Assembly: GCA_039808025.1 (NCBI GenBank) | Contig: JBDHSK010000004.1 | Location: 62,001 to 126,000, forward strand | Reading direction: 5' to 3' | DNA from: Sandaracinobacteroides sp039808025 | GTDB lineage: Bacteria > Pseudomonadota > Alphaproteobacteria > Sphingomonadales > Sphingomonadaceae | DNA length: 64,000 nt | In this document: positions 44,505-53,437 of the stretch, piece after piece | Layout: every line of letters begins with the position of its first letter | Position numbering within the stretch: position 1 is the stretch's first letter | The notes under the pieces: model-generated | What the model saw: only the letters and a program-made list of their open reading frames with translations | The model's database searches: none | Told to the model about the DNA's origin: nothing | Position numbers and translations under genes: made by a program

Positions 44505-46538
44505 CTAGAACCGCGCCGAAAGCCCGACGCCCAGTTCGCGCGGGCTGCCGGCGGTTCCCAGCCGCTCGCTGAACAGGTAGGTAAGATAGAAGCGATTGAA
44601 GAGGTTGCGGGCATAGACAAAGCCCGTCACGCCGCGCCAGCTGGCGGCAGCGCGCAGGTTCACCACCGTGTAGCCGGGGATGCGCCGGGCGGGAGTATTC
44701 ACATCATCGGAAAAATAGCCGCTTCCGGTGCGCGCCTGTGCGGACAGTGTGATTGCCGGCGTCGGCCGCCAGCTGATGGCGGCACTGGCGGTCAGCGCCG
44801 GCGCACGCTCAAACTCCTTCCCCTGCATCGGGTCGGCGGGGCCTGACGCCTCGGTGATCCCGGTATCCAGCAGCCCGGCGCTGACAGCCAGTGCCAGCGG
44901 CTCGCGCGGCTGCCACTGCACGGCAAGTTCCGCCCCGGCACTGCGGGCGCGCGGCTGGTTCACCATATCGGCCACTTGAATTGGTGCGCCCATCGGCGGC
45001 TGGAACAGACTGAACGCCACCCGCTGGCTGAAGCGGTGCCAACTGCGGAAGGCGTTTGCCGTCAACAGCCCGCGGCCCTCATCGAAGCGGGCGCGCACAA
45101 ACGCCTCGACATTCCACAGATATTCCGCATCAAAGGGGTCAGCCTGCGCCCGGAACAGGTTGAGTGTGACGCCACCAGGGTTGTATCCCCGTTGCACCGT
45201 CAGCCCCGCCGACAGGGCGTCTGTCACTTCATAGGCCACAGACACCCGCGGCAGCCAGGCGTGGAAACGGCCGTCATAGGCCAGCGGCAGCACCCGTCCG
45301 GGTGGGCCCACCTGCCCCTGCCGTTGCTGGCTGTCGTGCTGGAACCGCAATCCGGCGGTGAGGGAAAGGCGTGGCAACGGCCGCCAGGTTGCTTCGGCAA
45401 ACAGCCCGACGCTGCGCTGGTGATCGTCGAAATGCCCGAAGCCCTGCCCCAGACCGCTGATATCGATCTCCTGCCGCTGGCGGGTCGTCAGTCCGGACAC
45501 GCCGGCCAGCAGCTCAGCCGCCGGAGAGACCTGCCAGTTCAGCCGCGATTCAACAGAGAAATCATCGGCGCTGGTGCGGGCGGCACCCAGCCCCGGCAGG
45601 CCGAACCGTTCGATATCGGCATCGCCCCACGAAAGGGTGGTGGTCCACCGCCAGTAGGGTGATGGCGACACCTGCAGGATCGCCGTCAGGCTGTCGGCAT
45701 CGATATGATAGACGCCGTTGGTGCGTTCCGGCGTGGGCATGGTGCGCGCCGCGAACGGCGGAGCGATGGCATCGAACTGGGCGCGCCGCGAATGGTTCCT
45801 GGTGTAGATGGTATCCAGCCGCAGCCCCGGCAGCGCCGATGGTTCCACCCGCAGACGCAGGCGCACCAGCGCATGGTTCTGGTCGTTGGGGTCGGCCCCG
45901 ACAATCCCGTCGGCCATGTGGCTTCCGGCCTCATTACGCCGGATATCGGCCGCCGCGCGAAAGGCGATCTGGCCATCGATCAGCGGGCCACTGAGGCTGA
46001 ACGACCCCTGACGCAGGTCTCGGCCGCCGATCATCCCCTGAACCCGGCCCTCCCAGCGGTTGGCGGGGGGCGTGGTCGTCAGCATGATGGCGCCAGCGAT
46101 CGAGTTGCGCCCGTTGGTGGTGGTCTGCGGGCCACGGAACAATTCCACCCGCGCGATGTCCCACGTCGAGGTCACGCCGAAGATCGCTTCGTAATAGCCA
46201 AGCGCCCGGCCATCGATGCTGATCGTGGTGCGCGGGCGGGTGCCCCCCAGAAATGCCGAGAGATCACGCAGCACCCCGGTGGAATCCTGCCCGCGTATCG
46301 CCGGCCCCTCACCGCCCGAGCCGATTTGCACATTGGGCACCATGGCCAGCAACTGGTCGACATCGGTATCAAGGCGTTGCGCAAGGGCATCGGCATCGAC
46401 GACCGCGACACTCGACGCCGTTGCCATGATCGAGCGGTCGACCCGTTCCCCCGTCACGATGATATCGGCAGGAACCGCTGGTTCCGCCATGGCGGCAGCG
46501 GCCGTCATCAGGCTTCCGGGCAGCACCCACACCCGCAT
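44505..46538 (-). CDS. TonB-dependent receptor (677 aa)
   Basis: The shorter receptor class: weak signal peptide (LMTAAAAMAEPAVPA), TonB-box-like ADIIVTGERVDR, plug with VELFRGPQTTTNGRNSIAGAI, and a barrel ending in GVGLSARF with terminal Phe. Size and plug motifs fit siderophore or vitamin receptors and some sphingomonad catabolic receptors. It is convergent with the DUF819 permease gene, 20 bases apart, so a link to that block is possible. A purine-rich stretch GGGGGG precedes its start. Confidence 0.9.
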   Translation of the reverse strand: MRVWVLPGSLMTAAAAMAEPAVPADIIVTGERVDRSIMATASSVAVVDADALAQRLDTDVDQLLAMVPNVQIGSGGEGPAIRGQDSTGVLRDLSAFLGGTRPRTTISIDGRALGYYEAIFGVTSTWDIARVELFRGPQTTTNGRNSIAGAIMLTTTPPANRWEGRVQGMIGGRDLRQGSFSLSGPLIDGQIAFRAAADIRRNEAGSHMADGIVGADPNDQNHALVRLRLRVEPSALPGLRLDTIYTRNHSRRAQFDAIAPPFAARTMPTPERTNGVYHIDADSLTAILQVSPSPYWRWTTTLSWGDADIERFGLPGLGAARTSADDFSVESRLNWQVSPAAELLAGVSGLTTRQRQEIDISGLGQGFGHFDDHQRSVGLFAEATWRPLPRLSLTAGLRFQHDSQQRQGQVGPPGRVLPLAYDGRFHAWLPRVSVAYEVTDALSAGLTVQRGYNPGGVTLNLFRAQADPFDAEYLWNVEAFVRARFDEGRGLLTANAFRSWHRFSQRVAFSLFQPPMGAPIQVADMVNQPRARSAGAELAVQWQPREPLALAVSAGLLDTGITEASGPADPMQGKEFERAPALTASAAISWRPTPAITLSAQARTGSGYFSDDVNTPARRIPGYTVVNLRAAASWRGVTGFVYARNLFNRFYLTYLFSERLGTAGSPRELGVGLSARF

Positions 46539-46633
46539 CGAAACCCCCCGTGGCTGGCTGGGGCAACCCTACACCCGATTGCCCCAGAACCAAAGACGGT
46601 GATTTAGGTGGCCGGTGCTGGCCGAAGCCCGGT

Positions 46634-47257
46634 TCAGGCGCTGTGCCGGGCGATGGCCGGGCCGTTCCGGCGGTTCCGCACGGCTGCCCCCACCAGCCCG
46701 AAGCCGGCGATCATCAGGCCCCAGACGGCCGGTTCGGGCACGGCCGGCAGATTGAGGAGACCCTCGATGGTGGCATCATAAAATCCGGACCTGACCCCCT
46801 GATAATCAATGACGCGCAAGGTGCCAGTATGCGTCATGAAGCCGGAAGCCTGATAGAAGCGCCCGGTGCCGCCGGTGATCACCCACTGCGAGGTGCTGAC
46901 GACAATACCCGGCATTCCTGACGGCACAACCGTCCCGGTATAGACCCCGGAAAGAACATCGCCATCGTCGAAGATCAGATCTCCGATACCGTCGACATAA
47001 TCCCTCGGACCTGGCCCGAGATTGCAGTGCGACGCGGACAGTTGATAGTCGCCGAAATTGGTGGACCCGCCCGAGATGAAATGGCCGGGCGTGAATACCG
47101 TGGTGCTGAAATAGGGCGGCACACAACGGCCCTGGCCGGGAACCGTTCCCGGAGCGATGTTGATACGGGTGCCGCTGATCACATAAGCGGCCGTTGCCGG
47201 AACACTGGCAGTCAGGGCGCTGACCAATGCCACAGCCGGAAGAAACAACCTGTTCAT
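46634..47257 (-). CDS. PEP-CTERM sorting-domain protein
   Basis: The 207-residue secreted protein has a signal peptide (ALVSALTASVPATAAY) and a C-terminal sorting tail VPEPAVWGLMIAGFGLVGAA followed by RNRR, the sphingomonad PEP-CTERM pattern. It would be processed by an exosortase that is not in this window. The middle is a beta-rich region with Gly/Thr and no family I recognise. The ribosome site AAGGAGGG is strong. It is divergent from the CadC-like regulator gene. Confidence 0.88.
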   Translation of the reverse strand: MNRLFLPAVALVSALTASVPATAAYVISGTRINIAPGTVPGQGRCVPPYFSTTVFTPGHFISGGSTNFGDYQLSASHCNLGPGPRDYVDGIGDLIFDDGDVLSGVYTGTVVPSGMPGIVVSTSQWVITGGTGRFYQASGFMTHTGTLRVIDYQGVRSGFYDATIEGLLNLPAVPEPAVWGLMIAGFGLVGAAVRNRRNGPAIARHSA

Positions 47258-47384
47258 GATACCCTCCTTTCCGCCAGAACCTGTTGTGGCGGATGCGGCC
47301 AGACTTGTTCACAGCAGCCCATCATGCCATGATGAACTGCTTATGATTTGCTGATGATTTCCTTTGTTGTGGAAGGTCAGTGAG
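47258..47384. promoter_or_regulatory. Divergent promoter with inverted repeat, PEP-CTERM gene / CadC-like regulator
   Basis: CATCAT (47320-47325) and ATGATG (47329-47334) form a perfect 6-base inverted repeat with a three-base centre. The flank 47335-47370 is AT-rich. It may be the operator of the adjacent winged-helix regulator, which would then control the PEP-CTERM gene and itself. Confidence 0.4.
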
Positions 47385-48956
47385 TTGCACGGATCCGACA
47401 ACGCCCCCGAAGTCCTCGATCTTGCCGGCCTTGCGGATTTTGCTGCCGGGCCGCTGATGATCCGCCCTGCCATCCGCCAGATCGAAGGCCCGCTGGGCTG
47501 CCAGCCCGTCGAGCCGCGGGTGATGCAGGTGATCGTGGTACTGAGCGACGCCGATGGCCGGGTTGTCTCGCGCGAAGAGCTGTTCGACCGCTGCTGGGGC
47601 GCGGTGTTCGTGGGCGACGATGCCCTGAACCGGGTGATCAGCAGCGCCCGGCGGGCCCTGCGCGATGCCGGCCTAGACGAACCGGCCATCGAGACCATCC
47701 CGCGCTCGGGTTACCGCTGGATGCTGGCCGCCGAAGGGCAGGACCGGGCCGACCTCCTGGCAGATGCCGGCCAGCCAGCGGCTGTTCCGCCTGCACCACC
47801 CCGAACCTTCAGCCGGCGTACCCTGCTGGCCGGGGCGGGCGTTTCACTGGTGGCCGGGTCGGGCCTGTGGTGGGCCTGGCACCGTCGCCGGCCCCGGAAT
47901 GAAGTGGCGGCGCTGCTGACCGCCAGTGATCAGACGCTGCGGCTGGGAAGCGACGCCACTGACCAGCAGGCCATCGGCTATCTGGAACAGGCGGTTGCGC
48001 TGGAGCCCGGAAACGCCACGGCCTGGGGCAAGCTGGCGCTCGCTCTGGCGCAGAGCTATGAACACGCCCCGCCACCCGTGGAAACCGCGCGCATCGCCCA
48101 TGTCGAGGAAGCAGCGCGCCGGGCCCTGCAGCTCGACCAGTCCAGCGGTGACGCAGAAACCGCAATGGCGTTGTCGCGCCCCTATTACGGAGACTGGCTG
48201 GCCGCTGAAACCCGTCTGCGGCGCATACTGGCCCGCCACCCCGGCCAGACCGCCGCCCGCGATTCCCTGTCGTTTCTGCTGGGGGCCGTGGGCCGCATGC
48301 GTGAAAGCGCCGAGGAACGGCTGACGGTCTGCCAGCAGGAACCACACAATGCCAATTACCAGCAGCGGCTGATCTATGCGCTGTGGTTTCTTGGCCGCAT
48401 TGCCGAATCCGATCAGGTGGCAGGGCGCGGCCTTGAAACCTGGCCGCAACATGCCGGCATCTGGTTCGGCCACCTGTGGGTGCTGGCCGGCACCGGCCGT
48501 ATCGACAAGGCGCTGGCGCTGATCGACGACATGGCCCGGCGGCCACCGATCCCCGGCCCGATACTCGCCACTCTGAAAACCGCAATGGCGGCGGCCGGCA
48601 GCAGGCGCCCGGCCGATGTGCAGCGGGTATCCGGGCAGTTGATTGGCCAGGCCGGGCGCTCGATCGCCGCCGTCATCAACGCCCTGATGCTTCTGAACCT
48701 GATGGGCGCCACCGATACGGCGTTCGACCTCGCGAACGCCTATTATCTCGAACGCGGGCCGCTGACCGTGGCGGTCAGCTGGAATCCGTCGCAGTTCAGT
48801 CTGCGTGACCAGCGCCGCCGCAAGACCAACATGCTGTTCGTGCCCTCTGCCGCCACCATGCGCGCTGACCCGCGCTTTTCCGGGCTGGTGCGCGACATGG
48901 GGCTTGATTCCTACTGGCGCCAGGGCCGCGTGGTGCCCGATTTCCGCCAGACCTGA
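47385..48956 (+). CDS. CadC-like membrane-bound winged-helix regulator with TPR-like domain
   Basis: The protein has about 523 residues. An OmpR/PhoB-type DNA-binding domain covers about residues 25-110 (VEPRVMQVIVVLSDADGRVV, then NRVISSARRALRD and IPRSGYRW). A positively flanked membrane segment follows (SRRTLLAGAGVSLVAGSGLW, about 142-161), and then a helical repeat region with TPR-like pairs to the end. There is no receiver domain, as in CadC/ToxR-type one-component regulators. I start at TTG 47385, which has GGAAGG eight bases upstream; a TTG at 47364 is also open. The signal is unknown. Confidence 0.82.
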   Translation: MHGSDNAPEVLDLAGLADFAAGPLMIRPAIRQIEGPLGCQPVEPRVMQVIVVLSDADGRVVSREELFDRCWGAVFVGDDALNRVISSARRALRDAGLDEPAIETIPRSGYRWMLAAEGQDRADLLADAGQPAAVPPAPPRTFSRRTLLAGAGVSLVAGSGLWWAWHRRRPRNEVAALLTASDQTLRLGSDATDQQAIGYLEQAVALEPGNATAWGKLALALAQSYEHAPPPVETARIAHVEEAARRALQLDQSSGDAETAMALSRPYYGDWLAAETRLRRILARHPGQTAARDSLSFLLGAVGRMRESAEERLTVCQQEPHNANYQQRLIYALWFLGRIAESDQVAGRGLETWPQHAGIWFGHLWVLAGTGRIDKALALIDDMARRPPIPGPILATLKTAMAAAGSRRPADVQRVSGQLIGQAGRSIAAVINALMLLNLMGATDTAFDLANAYYLERGPLTVAVSWNPSQFSLRDQRRRKTNMLFVPSAATMRADPRFSGLVRDMGLDSYWRQGRVVPDFRQT

Positions 48957-48997
48957 CTTGCCTTTCAATCCCCGGGCCGAGAACCTGGCGCCTGATC

Positions 48998-49990
48998 TTA
49001 TTGACCCGTGGGCTGCGGCGGGATGATCCTTGCAAACTTCTGGCTTGCAAGCAGAAATACCCAGGTGGTCAGCACGAACGGCAGAGTCAGTGCCGGAAGG
49101 CCGAACGGTTCCAGCGCCGCCGCGCAGGCAGCTGCCACGAACGGGGTGACAATGGCGCCAAGGACGGCGTAGCTGGACGATGCCATGCCGGGACTGAGGA
49201 AAACGCTGGCAAGCGCAATCGCTGTAAGCACATTGTTGAAGCCGAAGGCCCCGGCCCGGATTGCGGGTTCCGCCGCCCCCATGCCCCAGGCGACCAGCAA
49301 CCCGATGGCAGAGCCGACGAGCGCGGCCGCACACGCCCGGCGCGAGGCGACGAAAAGGCCCGCTGCAAACAGCGCGCCGCTTGCCATACTGCCCTGAAAG
49401 AACACCTGGCCGATTCCGGTCAGCATCCCCTCACTGACTGTTGTCGTCGTCACCACGCCTTCGACGGCGGCCTTCACCGGAAGCCCGGCGGTGGGCAACT
49501 GCCCGGTCGATTCCAGGCGGCCAAAGCGCGCCGCCGACAGGAAGAAGACCAGCGAGGTGACAACGAACGGGGCAGTGAGCGCCGGCAGTCTCCATTCGCG
49601 AAATGCCGCCAGCATTGCCGCCATCACCAGTGTGGAGCAGAGTGAGGCGAGCACGACCAGGACCCATGTGAGCGGTGTTGGCGCCAGGAAATACAGAAGC
49701 GCAATGCCCACCAGCGCACCGTTGAAGCCATACATGCCAGAACGCACCATGGCACGATCGGCCCCCAGCGCCATTGCAGTCAGCGTGGCCACGAGGGTGC
49801 CGACAAGTGCTGCGGCGGCGAACAGCCACGCGTTGGCGGCGATGCCAGCAAGAAACAGCAACCCGGCGTAGCTGTTGTTCTGGAACATTACCTGCCCCAG
49901 CCCGCGCAATATGGTGTCGGCCAACACGACACCGCGCCCGGCAAGCGAGCCGCCATCGCCTTCGATTCCTGAAGTTCCAAACCGAAGCAT
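48998..49990 (-). CDS. Urea transporter family membrane protein
   Basis: The protein has about 330 residues from ATG 49990. The two halves each carry the urea-transporter motif: LPALTAPFVVTS in the first and LPALTLPFVLTTW in the second. They are accompanied by QVMFQNNSYAGLLFLAG and QVFFQGSMASGALFAAG, repeats that line the urea channel pore. No urease or ammonium gene is in the window. The frame stays open to 50209, but the extra N-terminus is low-complexity and not family-like. The convergent regulator gene ends 41 bases away. Confidence 0.85.
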   Translation of the reverse strand: MLRFGTSGIEGDGGSLAGRGVVLADTILRGLGQVMFQNNSYAGLLFLAGIAANAWLFAAAALVGTLVATLTAMALGADRAMVRSGMYGFNGALVGIALLYFLAPTPLTWVLVVLASLCSTLVMAAMLAAFREWRLPALTAPFVVTSLVFFLSAARFGRLESTGQLPTAGLPVKAAVEGVVTTTTVSEGMLTGIGQVFFQGSMASGALFAAGLFVASRRACAAALVGSAIGLLVAWGMGAAEPAIRAGAFGFNNVLTAIALASVFLSPGMASSSYAVLGAIVTPFVAAACAAALEPFGLPALTLPFVLTTWVFLLASQKFARIIPPQPTGQ

Positions 49991-50294
49991 CACCGGATTG
50001 CCTGAAGCTGACGCATCACATGCACCGCCGACATTGCCCGACCCTGCTGCACCCGTTGCGCGAACCGCATCACCTGTCCCCTTATCCGTATGCGTGGTAT
50101 CGGCGGTTGGCACAACAGACAACCACTGGCGCACCTCCCTGAACCGTCGGCCATAGGTCAGAACGGCCTCACAGCCTCTGCTGTCTGGAAAACGGGGCCA
50201 GGGGCGCACCAGGATTCTCGCCCTGCGCCTTGCGCTTCAGGACCGGTCAATCCGATCCCAAGGCGGACGTGTCTGCGATAAGGTCGATTGGAAA
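49991..50294. other. Non-coding stretch between urea transporter and tRNA-Arg
   Basis: These 304 bases hold no gene I can support. The open frame extending the urea transporter through this region has no signal peptide and no family similarity. I see no strong hairpin or repeat. It presumably contains the transporter promoter and the tRNA 3-prime flank. Confidence 0.45.
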
Positions 50295-50371
50295 TGGCGC
50301 ACCCGACACGATTCGAACGTGTGGCCTTTGCCTTCGGAGGGCAACGCTCTATCCAGCTGAGCTACGGGTGC
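50295..50371 (-). tRNA. tRNA-Arg (anticodon CCG)
   Basis: A complete cloverleaf of 77 bases on the minus strand. Acceptor arms GCACCCG and CGGGTGC pair fully, the D arm is GCTC/GAGC, the anticodon stem TTGCC/GGCAA encloses loop CTCCGAA with anticodon CCG, and the T arm ACACG/CGTGT encloses TTCGAAT. The 3-prime CCA is encoded. It reads CGG arginine codons, common in a GC-rich genome. Confidence 0.97.
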
Positions 50372-50442
50372 ATCACAATCGTGGCCGCTGCCTAAACACC
50401 AGCAGCGCCCAAAGGTCAACGGCTGTCACCGCTTCCAAAGCC

Positions 50443-50700
50443 TCATTCCTCGGGCCGGGTGACAGTCGGCATCATCGCTGAACGAAACAGTTTCTGCCAG
50501 GCATCAAAGCCTTCGCTCATCCCCGGCACCCCCTTGGTCCATGCCGAAACCAGCTTCTGCCAGTCTTCGGCAGAGGCGCCATCAAAAGTGAACAGCTTCA
50601 TCCGCTCGATCCAGGCATCGTGCAGGGGCGTGAGGTCGGGAAGCCCCAGAAAAGCGCGCGCTTCCGCCGGTGTTGCTTCAATTTCCACTTCGAACTTCAT
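50443..50700 (-). CDS. DUF6489-like small protein
   Basis: The 85-residue protein (MKFEVEIEATPAEARAFLGLPD, then a helical part with SAEDWQKLVSAWTKG and FDAWQKLF) resembles the DUF6489 family of sphingomonads and relatives. It has no signal peptide or membrane segment; the function is unknown. The helical part looks like a phasin-type amphipathic segment, but that is only a resemblance. It lies just behind hemJ on the same strand with a 37-base gap. Confidence 0.8.
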   Translation of the reverse strand: MKFEVEIEATPAEARAFLGLPDLTPLHDAWIERMKLFTFDGASAEDWQKLVSAWTKGVPGMSEGFDAWQKLFRSAMMPTVTRPEE

Positions 50701-50737
50701 ATCCGCCCTTTCCGGCGCTCTGGGGCAATCCCCGTGG

Positions 50738-51169
50738 TCAGAATGGCTTTACCACAACCAGAATGACAATGGCGACCAATAACAGGGCCGGAACCTCGTT
50801 CCAGATGCGCAGCTGGCGCGGAGACAGCGGCCGCCGGCCCTCGCCCATCAGTTTCGACAGCCGCACCATGAAACCATGGTACAGCGACAGCAGCAGGACC
50901 AGCGCAATCTTCACATGCAGCCAGCCACCGGCAAAGCCGAGATCGGCAGCCAGCCACAGACCCAGCGCCCAGACCATGATGATCGACGGCGTGAGGATCA
51001 TCCGCCGCAGCAGGCGGGTGCGTTCGGTCCATCTGCCATCTTCCACCGAGCCAGGCGTTTCAGCCGCCTGGTGCACCAGATAGCGGGGAAGGAGAAACAA
51101 CCCCGCCATGAAGAAAAAGGCGAAAATGACATGCACGGCCTTCAGCCACAGATAGGCGTTTCCCGTCAT
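50738..51169 (-). CDS. hemJ: Protoporphyrinogen IX oxidase, HemJ type
   Basis: The 143-residue membrane protein has four hydrophobic segments, starting LWLKAVHVIFAFFFMAGLFLLPRYLVHQ (split over TM1), with the conserved histidine in KAVH and the conserved lysine in LHVKIAL. It oxidises protoporphyrinogen IX in heme synthesis. It starts eight bases after the hemE stop, so the two heme genes form one unit. The frame extends to 51316 but that part overlaps hemE. Confidence 0.9.
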   Translation of the reverse strand: MTGNAYLWLKAVHVIFAFFFMAGLFLLPRYLVHQAAETPGSVEDGRWTERTRLLRRMILTPSIIMVWALGLWLAADLGFAGGWLHVKIALVLLLSLYHGFMVRLSKLMGEGRRPLSPRQLRIWNEVPALLLVAIVILVVVKPF

Positions 51170-51177
51170 CGCCGCTC

Positions 51178-52206
51178 TCAGGCTGTCCGGGGAAGCCGCA
51201 GGCGCGCCAGCAGCTGTTCCACATGGGCGATCGGCGTGAAGCGGTCGATGCCATGCCCGAGGTTGAGGATGTGCGGCCGCCCTTCCAGCTGGCCAAGCAG
51301 CTGGTCGAGGGCGCAATCTAGAGCGGCCCCGCCGGCTTTCAGGGCCAGCGGGTCGAGATTGCCCTGCACCGCCATGGTATCGGGCAATTGCGAGGCCACC
51401 CAGCCGATGTCGTTGGTTTCATCGACACACAGGGCGGTAACCCCGGTTTCGCGGGCATAGGCCGGTGCCTTCACACCGGCCCCGCGCGGGAACCCGAGGA
51501 TGGGAACGCCGTGATGCCGGCGCTGCAGGGCAGAGACGATCCGCGCCGTTGGCGCCACCACCCAGCGTTCAAACTGGGAAGGCGGCAGCGACCCTGCCCA
51601 GCTGTCGAACAGCATCACCGCATCTGCCCCGGCCTGAATCTGGGAATCGAGATAGGCGATCGTCACGGCTTCGATCCGGTCGATGATGGCGGCAAACCGC
51701 TCGGGCGCCTGATAGGCGAGCAGCCGCGCCAGCGCCTGATCGCGGCTGCCGTGCCCCGCCACCATGTAGGTGGCAACCGTCCACGGGCTTCCGGCAAAGC
51801 CGATCAGCGCCGTTTGCGGCGTCAGGCCGGCACGCACCCGCCGGACGGTTTCGGCAATCGAATCGAGATGGCTTGGTGTGGCAACCAGTTGATCGAGCCG
51901 GGCCTCGAACAGCGGCGGCGACAGGTTGGGGCCTTCGTTTTCAACGAAACGCAACTGCTGGCCTATGGCGTGGGGAACGATGAGGATATCGGAAAACAGG
52001 ATGGCGGCATCGAAACCGAAGCGGCGGATCGGCTGCAACGTGATTTCCGCGGCCGCCTCCGGGTCATAACACAGGTTGAGGAAGCTGCCTTTCTGCTCGC
52101 GCAGGGCACGATATTCCGGGAGATAGCGGCCGGCCTGGCGCATCAGCCATACCGGCGGCGGCTGAACGGCCTCGCCGGCCAGCACGGTCAGAAATGGGTT
52201 GCTCAT
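51178..52206 (-). CDS. hemE: Uroporphyrinogen decarboxylase
   Basis: The 342-residue protein has the N-terminal signature PPVWLMRQAGRYLPEYR and the second signature GFAGSPWTVATYMV, and ends with GHGIDRFTPIAHV, all standard for HemE. It decarboxylates uroporphyrinogen III to coproporphyrinogen III. It is transcribed away from the origin-like gap; in several alphaproteobacteria hemE borders the chromosome origin. Confidence 0.97.
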   Translation of the reverse strand: MSNPFLTVLAGEAVQPPPVWLMRQAGRYLPEYRALREQKGSFLNLCYDPEAAAEITLQPIRRFGFDAAILFSDILIVPHAIGQQLRFVENEGPNLSPPLFEARLDQLVATPSHLDSIAETVRRVRAGLTPQTALIGFAGSPWTVATYMVAGHGSRDQALARLLAYQAPERFAAIIDRIEAVTIAYLDSQIQAGADAVMLFDSWAGSLPPSQFERWVVAPTARIVSALQRRHHGVPILGFPRGAGVKAPAYARETGVTALCVDETNDIGWVASQLPDTMAVQGNLDPLALKAGGAALDCALDQLLGQLEGRPHILNLGHGIDRFTPIAHVEQLLARLRLPRTA

Positions 52207-52628
52207 GGCTCAGCCGTTAGCCTGCCGGCGCGCCGGTTCCCACCCCTTACAGATAATATAAAAGAGATTTTTGTAGTTGTGGTTGCAGTGTGAATGCCGG
52301 GGATAAGAATCTGTGCACGAAGATATCCACAGGCATTCCATAGGCTTGCTTCCCGGCACCCTTGGGGGAAGACGGCTGCTTCTGGCGGTTATCCCGAGGC
52401 CGTGGACAGGCAGAAGCATGGTTTCCACAGGGAAGAAACCGTCAGGAACGCCGTTTGTGGCGGCGTGCACGGGGCAGGCCGGAGGCTGTCCACGGGCTTG
52501 TCCCGGTGATTGCCCGGCAATTTTCCCTTGGGTTTTCCACAGCCATCGCCCATGGACACAGGATGTTCACCGTGCAGATTTCCGCGCAGAATTTCCGGCA
52601 CAGCGCGGTCTGAGGAGATGATCGGCCG
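52207..52628. other. Probable chromosome replication origin (oriC)
   Basis: The 422-base gap between hemE and ppsR holds no gene. DnaA-box-like sequences: TTTTCCACA at 52533-52541 (fits TTWTNCACA exactly), ATATCCACA at 52323-52331 and GTTTCCACA at 52421-52429 (one mismatch each), and weaker TTATCCCGA (52389-52397) and TTATCCCCG (minus, 52298-52306). CTGTCCACGG occurs twice in opposite orientation (52400-52409 minus, 52486-52495 plus). An AT-rich patch at about 52248-52280 could be the unwinding element. Genes on both sides read outward. In Caulobacter and Rickettsia the origin lies beside hemE. No initiator assay can be done here. Confidence 0.78.
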
Positions 52629-53435
52629 ATGATGAAGATCCATCTGCATCTGGTATCGGATTCGACGGGAGAGACGCTGGAGGGATTGCTGAAAGCCGGA
52701 CTGTCGCAGTTCGAAGGGGTGGATGCCGTCAAGCATTACTGGCCGATGGTGCGCTCGCAAGGCCACCTTGACCGGGTGATCGATGATGTCGCCCGCGCGC
52801 CGGGGCTGGTTTTATACACGCTGGTGGAACGGTCCGTTCGGGAACGGCTGGAACTGCGCTGTGCAGCGCTCGGAATTCCGGTGATTGCCGTGATGGACCC
52901 GATTCTGGCAGGGCTTGAGCGGCTGGTCGGAATGCCGGCACGGGCGCGCCCCGGTGGGCAGCATCGCATGGATGCCGAATATTTCGACCGGATCGAAGCG
53001 ATAAGCTGGACGATGGAGCACGACGATGGCGTTCTGCCCGACGAATGGGAGGAAGCCGATATCGTGCTGGTGGGCGTATCGCGGTCGTCGAAAACGCCGA
53101 CATCGGTCTATCTTGCCAATCGTGGGTACAAGGTGGCCAACATGCCGCTGGTTCCGGGACGGCCGCTGCCACCCGAATTGCTGGCGCTGCAGAAGCCGCT
53201 GGTGGTGGGGCTGACGGTTTCGCCGGAACGGCTGATTATGGTGCGGCGCGCCCGTATGGCCGGTCAGGAGAACGCCCATTTTTCCGCCGCCTATATCGAC
53301 CCTGATATCATAGCCGCCGAAATCGCCACGGCCCGCCGGTTGTTTGCCGACAGGGGATGGCCAATGATCGACGTGACCCGCCGGTCGATCGAGGAAACCG
53401 CAGCCGAGGTGCTGAACATGCTGAGCAGTCGCTGA
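52629..53435 (+). CDS. ppsR: PEP synthase regulatory protein / kinase-pyrophosphorylase (DUF299)
   Basis: The 268-residue protein has the family opening KIHLHLVSDSTGETLE and the phosphate-binding loop GVSRSSKTPTSVYLANRGYKVANMP (split). It is followed by LTVSPERL, as in PpsR-type bifunctional kinase/phosphorylases that control PEP synthase or pyruvate phosphate dikinase by ADP-dependent phosphorylation. It is the first gene to the right of the probable origin, as in other alphaproteobacteria. A second ATG lies three bases inside. It runs into maf with a two-base gap. Confidence 0.93.
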   Translation: MMKIHLHLVSDSTGETLEGLLKAGLSQFEGVDAVKHYWPMVRSQGHLDRVIDDVARAPGLVLYTLVERSVRERLELRCAALGIPVIAVMDPILAGLERLVGMPARARPGGQHRMDAEYFDRIEAISWTMEHDDGVLPDEWEEADIVLVGVSRSSKTPTSVYLANRGYKVANMPLVPGRPLPPELLALQKPLVVGLTVSPERLIMVRRARMAGQENAHFSAAYIDPDIIAAEIATARRLFADRGWPMIDVTRRSIEETAAEVLNMLSSR

Positions 53436-53437
53436 TC

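Noticed and set aside
49991..50209. N-terminal extension of the urea transporter
   Set aside because: It is low-complexity and lies outside the family; the ATG at 49990 gives a normal-length protein.
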